The notes: generated by a model from the sequence alone, not told the origin. A DNA stretch of 11,549 nucleotides from Desulfovibrio sp. UBA6121 (GCA_002422505.1 DIVX01000088.1:1-11549), one strand, 5' to 3'; positions 1 to 6,401 are shown, counted from the first letter of the stretch. Numbers and translations: made by a program.

Positions 1-747
1 TTCAACCACATGCTCTTCAAGGATCTTGCGTTCTTGTGCGCGGGTGCGCTGATGTTCGCCAGCAACGCCCACAACCTTGAGGAACTCGGCGGCATGGGCC
101 GCAAGATGCCAGTAACCTTCCTGTGCTTCAGCGCGGCCCTGTTCTCTGCCGCGGGCATGCCGCCCTTCAACGGGTTCAGCTCCAAGCTGATCATCTACTA
201 CGCGCTCATCGAGCGCGGCGAACTGGTGCTGGCCATCATCGCCATCCTGTCCAGCGTCATCACCCTGGCGTACTTCCTCAAGTTCATGCACGGCGCGTTC
301 TTCGGCCAGTTGACGCCCGCAGCGGAGCGCGCGCGGGAAGTCGGCCCGGCCATGCGGCTGCCGATCATGCTTCTGGCAGGTCTGTGCCTGCTCACCGGTG
401 TGTTTCCGGGCCTGGTGCTCATGCCCCTGGCCGGTTTGGAGCAGACCTTGGGAATTACGCCGCCGCAGGTCGGTCTCTCGGGCATCGTTTCCGGGTACGG
501 CGCCTCAAACATGACGCTCCTGAGCTGCATGCTCCTCGCCGTGGGCGGCGGCGTGTGGCTGGGCGTGGCGCGCCTCACCGCTCGGGGGGTGCGGCGCACG
601 GCCATACACACCTGCGGCGAAACCAGCGTGGACCAACGGCTTACGCGCATCGGCGCTGGCGATCTCTACGCCGCCCCGATCAAGCTCCTGGCTGGCATGT
701 CCAAGGGGTACTTTTCTCTCAAGCGCCTGGGAGGACAGCATGACTAA
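1..747 (+). CDS. cooM: CooM, antiporter-like ion-translocating subunit of CO-type energy-converting hydrogenase (5' partial)
   Basis: This is the C-terminal 248 residues of a NuoL/NuoM/Mrp-type membrane protein; the frame is open at base 1, so the start lies upstream. In this family the subunit forms the ion channel of the membrane arm that is driven by hydrogenase turnover. Visible hallmarks, numbered from the first codon here, are the N-H-M-L-F-K-D segment (1-8) with the conserved lysine K7, and G-M-P-P-F-N-G-F followed by S-S-K (52-62) with lysine K62. Several hydrophobic membrane segments follow and the tail is polar. CooM proteins are very long (over 1,000 residues in characterised relatives), so most of the gene is missing. 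The stop overlaps the cooK start by 8 bases, indicating translational coupling. Family membership is clear; the name CooM rather than EchA or HyfB comes from the following gene order. Confidence 0.88.
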   Translation, partial: FNHMLFKDLAFLCAGALMFASNAHNLEELGGMGRKMPVTFLCFSAALFSAAGMPPFNGFSSKLIIYYALIERGELVLAIIAILSSVITLAYFLKFMHGAFFGQLTPAAERAREVGPAMRLPIMLLAGLCLLTGVFPGLVLMPLAGLEQTLGITPPQVGLSGIVSGYGASNMTLLSCMLLAVGGGVWLGVARLTARGVRRTAIHTCGETSVDQRLTRIGAGDLYAAPIKLLAGMSKGYFSLKRLGGQHD

Positions 748-1711
748 TGTTCTTGAAGCGGTTTTCGCCATCCTGATCTTCCCCGGCGGGCTCTTTGTCC
801 TCGCTTTGGGGCTGCTGCTCAAGGGCGTGGACAGAAAGGTGGTGGCCCGGCTGCAACGGCGCGTTGGCCCGCCCCTGTACCAGCCCGCGCTGGATATCAT
901 CAAGCTCATGACCAAGGAGACGCTCATACCGGATACGGCCAACGAGGTGGCCTTCCGGCTGGCCCCGGTGCTGGGGTTGACCGGCATGCTGGTGACGGCG
1001 GCGCTGCTGCCCATCGGCGGCGTGTGGAACGGCGTGACTGGCCTGGGCGATCTGCTGGTCCTGCTCTACCTGCTGCCCATTCCCGCCATGGGGCTTATGC
1101 TTGCGGGCGGTTCCTCCAGCTCGCCTTACGGCGCGTTGGGCTTCTCACGCGAGATGTGCATGATGTTCGCCTACGAGATGCCGCTCATCGCCTCGTTCCT
1201 GGCGGTGGCGGTGCGCGTGGGCGGCGCAAGCGGTCCGTTTTTGTCCCTTCCCGCCATCATGGACTACCAGTTCCAGCATGGGCCGCTGCTCCTCGACCCG
1301 GTGATGCTGCCTGCGGCCCTGGCGCTGGTTCTCTTCATCCCCGGCACCATGGGGCACGGGCTGTTCGACATTCCCGAAGCCGAGCCCGAGGTCATCGAAG
1401 GCCCGCTGCTGGAATACTCCGGCCCGCTGCTGGCGGTATTTCATCTTATGAGCGCGGTGAAGCTGGTGGTGGTGCTGGAGCTGGCGGTCGCGCTCCTGTG
1501 TCCCAACCCCCTAGTGGCCGCAGGCGGCGGCGGGGTGCTGGTGAACCTGCTTTGGCACATTTGCAAGTGTCTGGTGCTGCTTATGGTTTCGGTAACGTGT
1601 TTCCGGGCCGCCACTGGCAGGCTGCGCCTGGACCAGGGCTTCTCCTTCTTCGTGAAGTACACCTCACCGCTGGCCCTCGTCAGCCTTTGGCTGGCGTTCC
1701 TGCTGCGTTAA
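740..1711 (+). CDS. cooK: CooK, NuoH/EchB-like membrane anchor subunit of energy-converting hydrogenase
   Basis: A 323-residue integral membrane protein of the NuoH/EchB/HycD family, which joins the hydrophilic hydrogenase module to the antiporter-like subunit and carries part of the coupling pathway. Two family signatures are easy to read: residues 36-49 (A-R-L-Q-R-R-V-G-P-P-L-Y-Q-P) followed by D-I-I-K-L and K-E, and the acidic loop at 213-228 (E-A-E-P-E-V-I-E-G then L-E-Y-S-G) that faces the cytoplasmic module. About eight hydrophobic segments can be seen, for example near residues 5-27, 75-95, 104-125, 187-205, 230-250 and 305-322. The length is normal for the family. The gene overlaps cooM by 8 bases and ends 13 bases before cooL. 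A GGAGGA element at the end of cooM serves as its ribosome binding site. Confidence 0.93.
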   Translation: MTNVLEAVFAILIFPGGLFVLALGLLLKGVDRKVVARLQRRVGPPLYQPALDIIKLMTKETLIPDTANEVAFRLAPVLGLTGMLVTAALLPIGGVWNGVTGLGDLLVLLYLLPIPAMGLMLAGGSSSSPYGALGFSREMCMMFAYEMPLIASFLAVAVRVGGASGPFLSLPAIMDYQFQHGPLLLDPVMLPAALALVLFIPGTMGHGLFDIPEAEPEVIEGPLLEYSGPLLAVFHLMSAVKLVVVLELAVALLCPNPLVAAGGGGVLVNLLWHICKCLVLLMVSVTCFRAATGRLRLDQGFSFFVKYTSPLALVSLWLAFLLR

Positions 1712-1724
1712 GGAAAGGTGCCCG

Positions 1725-2180
1725 ATGCTGCAATTCCTAAGCAAGCTCGCCGCGCGGTCCCCCTGGATCTACCGGATCAATGCGGGCTCCTGCAATGGCT
1801 GCGACGTGGAAATGGCCACCACGGCGCTTATACCACGCTATGACGTGGAGCGGTTGGGCTGCAAGTATTGCGGCAGCCCGCGCCATGCGGACGTGGTGCT
1901 CATCTCGGGTCCGCTTACCTTGCGCGTGCGCGACAAGGTGCTGCGGGTCTACAACGAGATTCCGCATCCCAAGGTCACGGTGGCGGTGGGCGTGTGTCCG
2001 GTTTCCGGCGGCTGCTTCCGCGACGGCTACACCGTGGGGGCGGACATCGACCACTACATCCCGCTGGACGTCATCGTGCCCGGCTGCCCGCCACGGCCGC
2101 AGGCCATCATGGAAGGCGTGCTGAAGGCCGTAGAGATTTGGCGCGCCAGGCTGGAGGAGAGCGTATGTTCCCATTCCTGA
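1725..2180 (+). CDS. cooL: CooL, [NiFe]-hydrogenase small subunit (NuoB-like, proximal 4Fe-4S cluster)
   Basis: A 151-residue NuoB/EchC/HycG-type small subunit that holds the 4Fe-4S cluster next to the nickel-iron site. The expected ligand pattern is present: C23 and C26 (S-C-N-G-C-D), C91 (G-V-C-P) and C121 (P-G-C-P-P-R-P). The stretch P-R-Y-D-V-E-R (37-43) and G-S-P-R-H-A-D (50-56) are also typical. Two extra cysteines, C46 and C49 (G-C-K-Y-C-G), sit just before the G-S-P-R-H motif, and C97 is further on; NuoB and Ech proteins usually lack the C46/C49 pair. The ATG at 1725 has AGGAAAGG (1711-1718) upstream. The 3' end overlaps cooX by 16 bases. It is a short stand-alone small subunit without signal peptide, as expected for a cytoplasm-facing, membrane-bound group 4 enzyme. 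Confidence 0.94.
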   Translation: MLQFLSKLAARSPWIYRINAGSCNGCDVEMATTALIPRYDVERLGCKYCGSPRHADVVLISGPLTLRVRDKVLRVYNEIPHPKVTVAVGVCPVSGGCFRDGYTVGADIDHYIPLDVIVPGCPPRPQAIMEGVLKAVEIWRARLEESVCSHS

Positions 2181-2692
2181 AGATCATGCTGCGCAACCTG
2201 CTCCTCGGCCCCTCCACGGACGCGTTCCCCTTTGCGCCCGCGAAGACCCACGAGAACTTCCGTGGCTGCGCCGTGTTCGACCCGGAGAAGTGCATTCTCT
2301 GCGGCATTTGCCACCACGTGTGCGCTGCGGGCGCAATCCAGCTTCGCCCCAGCGAAGACGGAGCGGGAATGCAGTACCTGCTGTGGCACAATTCCTGTGT
2401 TTTTTGCGGAATGTGCGCCCACTACTGCCCCACCGGCGCGCTTACCATGTCCAACAACTGGCACCTTGCCCATACGGGCGCGGAGATGTTTTCGAACTGC
2501 ATTTCGAGCTTCATCCCCTTTGGTGAATGCGCCCAGTGTGGCGCCAAGATCCAGCCGCGTCCGCAGGCCATCATCGACAAGCTTGGCGTGCGCAGTCCAG
2601 AGCGTTTTCTGCTCTGCCCTCAGTGCAAGCGCCAAAGCATTGTCAGAAACGTTGCGCAGGTGCGCTCCACTCGCAGGCAGGAGAACCCATGA
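2165..2692 (+). CDS. cooX: CooX, two-cluster 4Fe-4S electron transfer subunit of the hydrogenase
   Basis: A 175-residue NuoI/EchF/HycF-like protein expected to pass electrons from a soluble donor to the CooL cluster. Two ferredoxin-type motifs are present: C43-x2-C46-x2-C49-x3-C53 (the residue after C53 is alanine, not proline) and C78-x2-C81-x2-C84-x3-C88-P. Beyond them lies a second metal-binding-looking segment with C122-x2-C125 and C151-x2-C154, resembling a zinc ribbon or rubredoxin-like knuckle pair; C35 and C112 are additional. The start ATG at 2165 lies inside cooL and is preceded by GGAGGA (2153-2158), six bases away, which decides it against the longer upstream open frame. The last bases form an ATGA overlap with cooU. 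The N-terminus M-F-P-F-L-K is short and amphipathic. Confidence 0.92.
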   Translation: MFPFLKIMLRNLLLGPSTDAFPFAPAKTHENFRGCAVFDPEKCILCGICHHVCAAGAIQLRPSEDGAGMQYLLWHNSCVFCGMCAHYCPTGALTMSNNWHLAHTGAEMFSNCISSFIPFGECAQCGAKIQPRPQAIIDKLGVRSPERFLLCPQCKRQSIVRNVAQVRSTRRQENP

Positions 2693-3246
2693 ACGCAACA
2701 GCGAAGCAATCGGTAGAAACGGCGGTTTCCAGGGCCCTTGGCGCAGTGGGGCTGCACTGGACAGCGGACGTGAACGGCAACTCATTCGGGTGGGTAAAGC
2801 TGTGCGCTCCAGAGAGCCTGCTCTCCATTGCGCCTGCGCTTGCCCAGTGCGGCGCCCGCCTTATGACCGTGACCGCCTACCGCAACGACAAGTTCGGCCG
2901 CATGGAGATGGAAGGGCATGAGATCGCCTACCATTTCGACCTGGAGGGCCTGGTGGTGACCGTTTCGGTCTGCCTGCCCGACAACCCGCCCAGGGTTCCC
3001 TCAATCACGCCGTGGTTCAAGAACGCGGACTGGAACGAACGCGAGTTCGCCGAGCTCTACGGAATCGTTCTGGAAGACCATCCGAACCCGCGCCGCCTGT
3101 TCCTCGACCCGAGCCTCGACGCGGCCATACTCGACCGTCTGGTCCCGCTCTCCACCATGATGAACGGCGCTTCGACCACCACCCTGTGGGAGAAGGTGTT
3201 TGCCGGAAAGCAGTTGCCGGAATGGGCCAAGGGAGGGAACAGCTGA
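2689..3246 (+). CDS. cooU: CooU, NuoC/EchD-like subunit of energy-converting hydrogenase
   Basis: A 185-residue protein of the NuoC/EchD/HycE-N-terminal family, the '30-kDa subunit' type that packs against the large subunit and has no cofactor of its own. The family hallmark is at the C-terminal half: W-N-E-R-E-F-A-E-L-Y-G-I followed by E-D-H-P-N-P-R-R-L-F-L. The N-terminal part is the usual poorly conserved alpha/beta region. The start ATG overlaps the cooX stop (ATGA) and has AGGAG at 2679-2683, five bases before it. The stop TGA shares one base with the cooH start. It is separate from the large subunit here, as in Coo and Ech complexes, whereas in formate hydrogenlyase (HycE) the two are fused. 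Confidence 0.92.
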   Translation: MNATAKQSVETAVSRALGAVGLHWTADVNGNSFGWVKLCAPESLLSIAPALAQCGARLMTVTAYRNDKFGRMEMEGHEIAYHFDLEGLVVTVSVCLPDNPPRVPSITPWFKNADWNEREFAELYGIVLEDHPNPRRLFLDPSLDAAILDRLVPLSTMMNGASTTTLWEKVFAGKQLPEWAKGGNS

Positions 3247-4334
3247 TGTCCACCACAACCTACACTTTGCCCATTGGCCCGCTGCACGTGGCCCTTGAAG
3301 AGCCCATGTACTTCGACATCCAGGTTGAGGGCGAAACCGTGCGTTCTGTGGAGCTTGCCGCCGGCCATGTGCACCGCGGCATGGAGGCCCTGGCCATGCA
3401 GCGCAACTACTTCCAGAACGTTACGCTGACCGAGCGGGTCTGCTCCCTGTGCTCCAACAGCCACCCGGCCACCTACTGCATGGCTGTGGAGAACTTGAGC
3501 GGGCTTCTCGTTCCAGAGCGGGCCAAGTACCTGCGGGTCATTGCCGACGAGGTGAAGCGCATCGCCTCGCATCTTTTCAACGTCGGCATCATGGCCCACC
3601 TCACCGGCTTCGACTCCCTGTTCATGCATGCGATGGAGATTCGTGAAATAATGCAGGACGCCAAGGAAGGCGTGTATGGCAACCGCATGAACCTGGGCCA
3701 GTGCATCATCGGCGGTTGCCGCCGCGACATCGACGAAGCAACCGCCCCCTTTCTTCTGGGCCAGCTCGAACTGCTCAAGCCCCAGCTCGACGAACTCTAT
3801 GGCGTCTTTGAGCGCGACCCGCTCATCCGCACCCGCACCCAGGGCATTGGCCTTCTGCCCTTTGAGGAAGCCAAGCGCCATGCCGTTGTGGGCCCCGTGG
3901 CCAGGGCTTCCGGCGTGGCCTACGACGTTCGCCGCAAGGCGCCCTACGCGGTCTACGCCGATCTCGACTTCGAGACGCAGTCCGACACCAAGGGCGACGT
4001 GCACTCCCGGGCGCTGTTGCGCCTGCGCGAAGCGGTCCAGTCGGTGAAGATTATTGAGCAGTGCCTGCGCCAAATCCCCAGCGGACCGATCAACGTCAGG
4101 GAAGTTCCGGTGATCCCGGCGGGGGAGGCCGTGGCCCGAAGCGAAGCCCCCAGGGGCGAGGTCTTCTATTATGTGCGCTCGGACGGGACGGATACCCCCC
4201 AACGCTTGAAGTGGCGCGTTCCGACCTACATGAACTGGGAGGCGCTGCAGGTCATGCTGGCGAACTGCCAGGTTGCAGATATCGCGCTGATCGTAAACAG
4301 CATCGACCCGTGCATCTCATGTACTGAGCGTTAG
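3246..4334 (+). CDS. cooH: CooH, [NiFe]-hydrogenase catalytic large subunit (group 4, CO-type)
   Basis: A 362-residue NuoD/EchE-type large subunit carrying the nickel-iron site where protons are reduced to H2. The four cysteine ligands are in place: C66 and C69 in E-R-V-C-S-L-C-S-N-S-H-P (63-74), and C356 and C359 in D-P-C-I-S-C-T-E-R (354-362). Conserved G-H-V-H-R-G (40-45) and the helix R-V-I-A-D-E-V-K-R-I-A-S-H-L are also typical of the NuoD fold. The protein ends exactly at the arginine of the D-P-C-x-x-C-x-x-R motif, so there is no C-terminal extension to be removed by a maturation protease; this is known for CooH- and EchE-like subunits and unlike most other [NiFe] hydrogenases. GGAGGG at 3232-3237 is its ribosome binding site, and its first base is the last base of the cooU stop. 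Confidence 0.96.
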   Translation: MSTTTYTLPIGPLHVALEEPMYFDIQVEGETVRSVELAAGHVHRGMEALAMQRNYFQNVTLTERVCSLCSNSHPATYCMAVENLSGLLVPERAKYLRVIADEVKRIASHLFNVGIMAHLTGFDSLFMHAMEIREIMQDAKEGVYGNRMNLGQCIIGGCRRDIDEATAPFLLGQLELLKPQLDELYGVFERDPLIRTRTQGIGLLPFEEAKRHAVVGPVARASGVAYDVRRKAPYAVYADLDFETQSDTKGDVHSRALLRLREAVQSVKIIEQCLRQIPSGPINVREVPVIPAGEAVARSEAPRGEVFYYVRSDGTDTPQRLKWRVPTYMNWEALQVMLANCQVADIALIVNSIDPCISCTER

Positions 4335-4482
4335 GAGCGCGCTCGTCATCGATTGCGCCTGGAGGCTGCGGATTAGTACGCACTTTAGCAATGTTGTTCA
4401 GACATCGTCTTGCTGAAAGAAATTGTCAACGTACGGAATGTTGCCGCAAAACACTGTGTGGATGCCGTTTGGAGCTGTCGGA
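4335..4482 (+). other. 148-base gap inside the coo operon, before hypA
   Basis: All other junctions in this operon overlap or are at most 13 bases, so this gap stands out. It begins directly after the cooH stop with a 10-base perfect palindrome, GAGCGCGCTC (4335-4344), which leaves no loop and so is unlikely to act as a hairpin terminator. The middle (4381-4430) is noticeably richer in A and T than its surroundings, which would suit a promoter, but I see no convincing -35/-10 pair. No open frame with a ribosome binding site is present. The 3' end holds GGAG (4471-4474), the likely ribosome binding site of hypA. Confidence 0.5.
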
Positions 4483-4863
4483 ATGCATGAGTCCTCCATG
4501 GCGATAAGCATTCTGCGCATTGTGGCCGACGAGGCGCAAAAGGCGCACGTGAACGCAGTGACCCAGGTGCGCCTCTGCCTTGGGGACTTGGCCGGGGTGG
4601 AGGCAACAACCCTTACGGCCTGCTTTGAAATGCTCTCTGAAGGGACTGTTACGGACAAGGCGAAGCTGGTCATCAAGCGCATACCGGCCACCGGAACGTG
4701 CACGGTTTGCGGCACGGCGGCAACAGGGCGCGGCAGAATGCTGCAATGCCCCTTGTGTAAAACAAGTTCCGTGAAGCTGGCCACCGGGCGTGAATTCTAC
4801 GTGGAAAGCATTGAGGTCGAAACACTCTGCAAAGGTGACGAACATGCCGAACACACATCATAA
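4483..4863 (+). CDS. hypA: HypA, hydrogenase nickel-insertion metallochaperone
   Basis: A 126-residue HypA/HybF-family protein. HypA delivers nickel to the immature large subunit together with HypB. The start is fixed by function: in this family the mature chain begins M-H-E, and His2 and the N-terminus bind nickel. That sequence occurs at 4483, with GGAG eight bases upstream, so the longer open frame reaching back to about 4423 is rejected. The structural zinc site has the expected four cysteines in two C-x2-C pairs, C73/C76 and C89/C92. A short acidic, histidine-containing tail (D-E-H-A-E-H-T-S) follows. The gene overlaps cooF by 20 bases. HypB and the other hyp genes are not in the window, so this copy is probably dedicated to CooH while the rest of the maturation set is encoded elsewhere. 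Confidence 0.95.
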   Translation: MHESSMAISILRIVADEAQKAHVNAVTQVRLCLGDLAGVEATTLTACFEMLSEGTVTDKAKLVIKRIPATGTCTVCGTAATGRGRMLQCPLCKTSSVKLATGREFYVESIEVETLCKGDEHAEHTS

Positions 4864-5464
4864 CTACATCGTTCACGCCAACCCGGATAGATGCATCGGC
4901 TGCAAGAAGTGCGAAATGGCCTGCGTAAGCGCCCATGTCAACATGCCCTACAAGGAGGCCAAGAAGCGCGGACTGCCGCTTATGCCCCGCATCAAGGTCG
5001 TTAAGGTCGGCGACATAAAGTTTCCGACCCAGTGCCACCACTGCAGCGACGCCCCCTGCGCCAGCGCCTGTCAATTCGGGCTCATCCGCAGCGTCGATGG
5101 CGTGGTCAGAGTCAACGAGGAAATGTGCGTGGGATGTAAGATGTGCGCCATGGCCTGCCCCTTTGGCGCCATTGAGGTTGGCGTTGAGGGCGAAACAGGC
5201 TTCACCGGCCGCAAGAACCAGGCCTCGGCCAAGAAGTGCGACCTGTGCCAAGAGTGGCGCGCCGAAAACGGCAAGGACGTGTGCGCGTGCGTCGAAGCGT
5301 GCCCGAAGAATGCGCTGGAAATTGTGGATATTTCTTCTCCCTATGTCGAGATAGCCGCAAACATGAGCGCCATTCAGCTCATTCGGCTTCGCCAGGCCCG
5401 CCGAGAGCAGACCGTGCCCCCGGCGCCGCCGGTCACGACGGCGGACGCGACCAAGCTGGGATAG
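4844..5464 (+). CDS. cooF: CooF, ferredoxin-like 4x[4Fe-4S] electron carrier partner of the hydrogenase
   Basis: A 206-residue iron-sulfur protein of the HycB/DmsB/CooF family with four cysteine groups: C17-x2-C20-x2-C23-x3-C27; C64-x2-C67-x4-C72-x3-C76; C95-x2-C98-x2-C101-x3-C105-P; and C132-x2-C135-x11-C147-x-C149-x3-C153-P. In characterised CO-oxidisers CooF links carbon monoxide dehydrogenase (CooS) to the CooH hydrogenase; here its place as the last gene after hypA matches the Desulfovibrio arrangement. It has no signal peptide, so it acts in the cytoplasm. The ATG at 4844 lies within hypA and follows AAAGGTGA (4831-4838). The last roughly 20 residues are proline- and alanine-rich and probably disordered. 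CooS does not follow. The donor could therefore be an unlinked CooS or another low-potential donor; the sequence alone cannot decide this. Confidence 0.92.
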   Translation: MPNTHHNYIVHANPDRCIGCKKCEMACVSAHVNMPYKEAKKRGLPLMPRIKVVKVGDIKFPTQCHHCSDAPCASACQFGLIRSVDGVVRVNEEMCVGCKMCAMACPFGAIEVGVEGETGFTGRKNQASAKKCDLCQEWRAENGKDVCACVEACPKNALEIVDISSPYVEIAANMSAIQLIRLRQARREQTVPPAPPVTTADATKLG

Positions 5465-5740
5465 GCCGGATCAAGCTGGCATGCAGAGCGCGTGAATAGG
5501 GCGAGCGAACAGATTGACGCTGTCCGGGTCACGGAGCTGACGAATTGGAAAGGACAGCGGATTGCCTGAGAGCGCAGGGCCGTTTTTCAAACAGGCGGAG
5601 CATTCGGAATGGGCAAGCTCTGCCTGCAACGAACCAAAGAAACGAGTCTTCTCCAGAGTACTGGATACTGGTCTGCTCCCGGACCTGAGAGCTGGTGAAG
5701 CTCAATCCCCCCAACCCGACAAAATCACCAGGAGGATTTC
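5465..5740. other. 276-base intergenic region after cooF
   Basis: No gene is supported here: the short open frames present have no ribosome binding site and no recognisable product. CAAGCTGG occurs twice, at the end of cooF (5453-5460) and at 5472-5479. An 8-base inverted repeat with a nested smaller one (listed separately) lies at 5518-5559. A run of five T at 5583-5587 is not preceded by a good stem, so I do not call a terminator for the coo operon. The region must hold the promoter of the downstream gene, but no strong -35/-10 or -24/-12 pair was found by eye. The last part carries AGGAGG at 5730-5735, the ribosome binding site of the next gene. Confidence 0.5.
5518..5559. repeat. 8-base inverted repeat enclosing a GTCA-N6-TGAC dyad
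   Basis: CGCTGTCC (5518-5525) and GGACAGCG (5552-5559) are perfect reverse complements separated by 26 bases. Inside lies a second dyad, GTCA (5528-5531), six bases, TGAC (5538-5541). The spacing of the inner dyad is that of operators for CRP/FNR-type regulators, the family that includes the CO sensor CooA. The half-sites match such operators only partly. The outer arms alone could form an RNA hairpin, but no T-run follows, so an intrinsic terminator is unlikely. Confidence 0.45.
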
Positions 5741-6310
5741 ATGGAATTGTGTATGACCATCACTGGTTGTTGCTGTGACCTCGCCCTGCACCCGGTGTCC
5801 TCTACCACTGCGGAGAAGGTTCGCGAGGAAGGCCGTGGCATCTACAAGACAAAGTACCTGGAGTGGTGGCGCAAGGGCAACACCTGCACCTGCGGCATGA
5901 AGCTCGGCGACGACTCCATGGTGGAGGTGACCCTGGACGGAGAGCAGGTGCCCTTCGACCCGAAGGACATCAAGGACGCTGCGGTGCTGCTGCGTCGGCG
6001 CATGTACCTGGACAGCAAGGCCCGCTTTCTTACCCTCATGGGCTATGTGGACGAGGTTTGCTCGCTTACGTGGCGCTGGGAGAACGTGACCGGGTACGAT
6101 CCGAAGAAGTTCGATTTCTTCGTGCACCGCTGGGACCGCCTCATGCATGAGGACGGCTTCTACATCATGGACGATGCGCGCTACGACGGCCATTTCGCCA
6201 CCGAACATCTCTGGGGCGAACGCGGGGGGCACAGCATGATCGACCCCGTGGTCATCGATCTGGAGGATGTGCGCCGGGAGATCCAAGGCGGGCAAACGTC
6301 CGTCGCCTAG
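5741..6310 (+). CDS. Unrecognised 189-residue cysteine-rich protein
   Basis: I do not recognise this protein. Translation is well supported by AGGAGG (5730-5735) five bases before the ATG and by coding-like codon use. The N-terminus holds a tight cysteine cluster, C4 and C10-C11-C12, followed by C49-x-C51 (T-C-T-C-G-M) and a single C107; this could be a metal or iron-sulfur site or a redox-active thiol set. The rest is polar and rich in acidic and aromatic residues (for example Y-L-E-W-W-R at 39-44, L-T-W-R-W-E near 109-114, and H-R-W-D-R). No membrane segment or signal peptide is evident, so a soluble cytoplasmic protein is likely. It stands alone: 276 bases behind cooF and directly before an insertion-sequence remnant. 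A link to the hydrogenase is possible from position only and is not shown by the sequence. Confidence 0.75.
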   Translation: MELCMTITGCCCDLALHPVSSTTAEKVREEGRGIYKTKYLEWWRKGNTCTCGMKLGDDSMVEVTLDGEQVPFDPKDIKDAAVLLRRRMYLDSKARFLTLMGYVDEVCSLTWRWENVTGYDPKKFDFFVHRWDRLMHEDGFYIMDDARYDGHFATEHLWGERGGHSMIDPVVIDLEDVRREIQGGQTSVA

Positions 6311-6329
6311 CAGTGAAGTTACAGGGGGG

Positions 6330-6401
6330 TGTTCACTCGGTCCAAATCGGTCAGCTTGTGTTTGCGAGAACCCAATCGGCCAAGGGGGAACCGAGTGAAC
6401 A
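6330..6401. repeat. Perfect 12-base inverted repeat flanking the transposase start
   Basis: TGTTCACTCGGT (6330-6341) and ACCGAGTGAACA (6390-6401) are exact reverse complements, 48 bases apart. The left arm sits at the presumed end of the insertion sequence; the right arm contains the GTG start codon of the transposase fragment (6395-6397). In RNA the pairing would bury the start codon. On DNA the arms give a 72-base unit bounded by TGT and ACA. Confidence 0.75.

Noticed and set aside
3057..4202. 381-codon open frame on the - strand
   Set aside because: Antisense to cooU and cooH, which carry clear family motifs; the shadow product has none.
4394..4423. TTGTTC ... AGAAAT as a promoter for hypA
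   Set aside because: The -10 candidate matches the consensus in only three of six positions, too weak to call.
4423..4482. Upstream extension of hypA by 20 codons
   Set aside because: HypA needs an N-terminal M-H-E; this occurs at 4483 with a ribosome binding site at the right distance.
5583..5587. T-run as terminator of the coo operon
   Set aside because: No stable GC-rich stem directly precedes it.
5562..5756. 64-codon open frame in the gap after cooF
   Set aside because: No ribosome binding site and no recognisable product; it overlaps the start of the well-supported gene at 5741.
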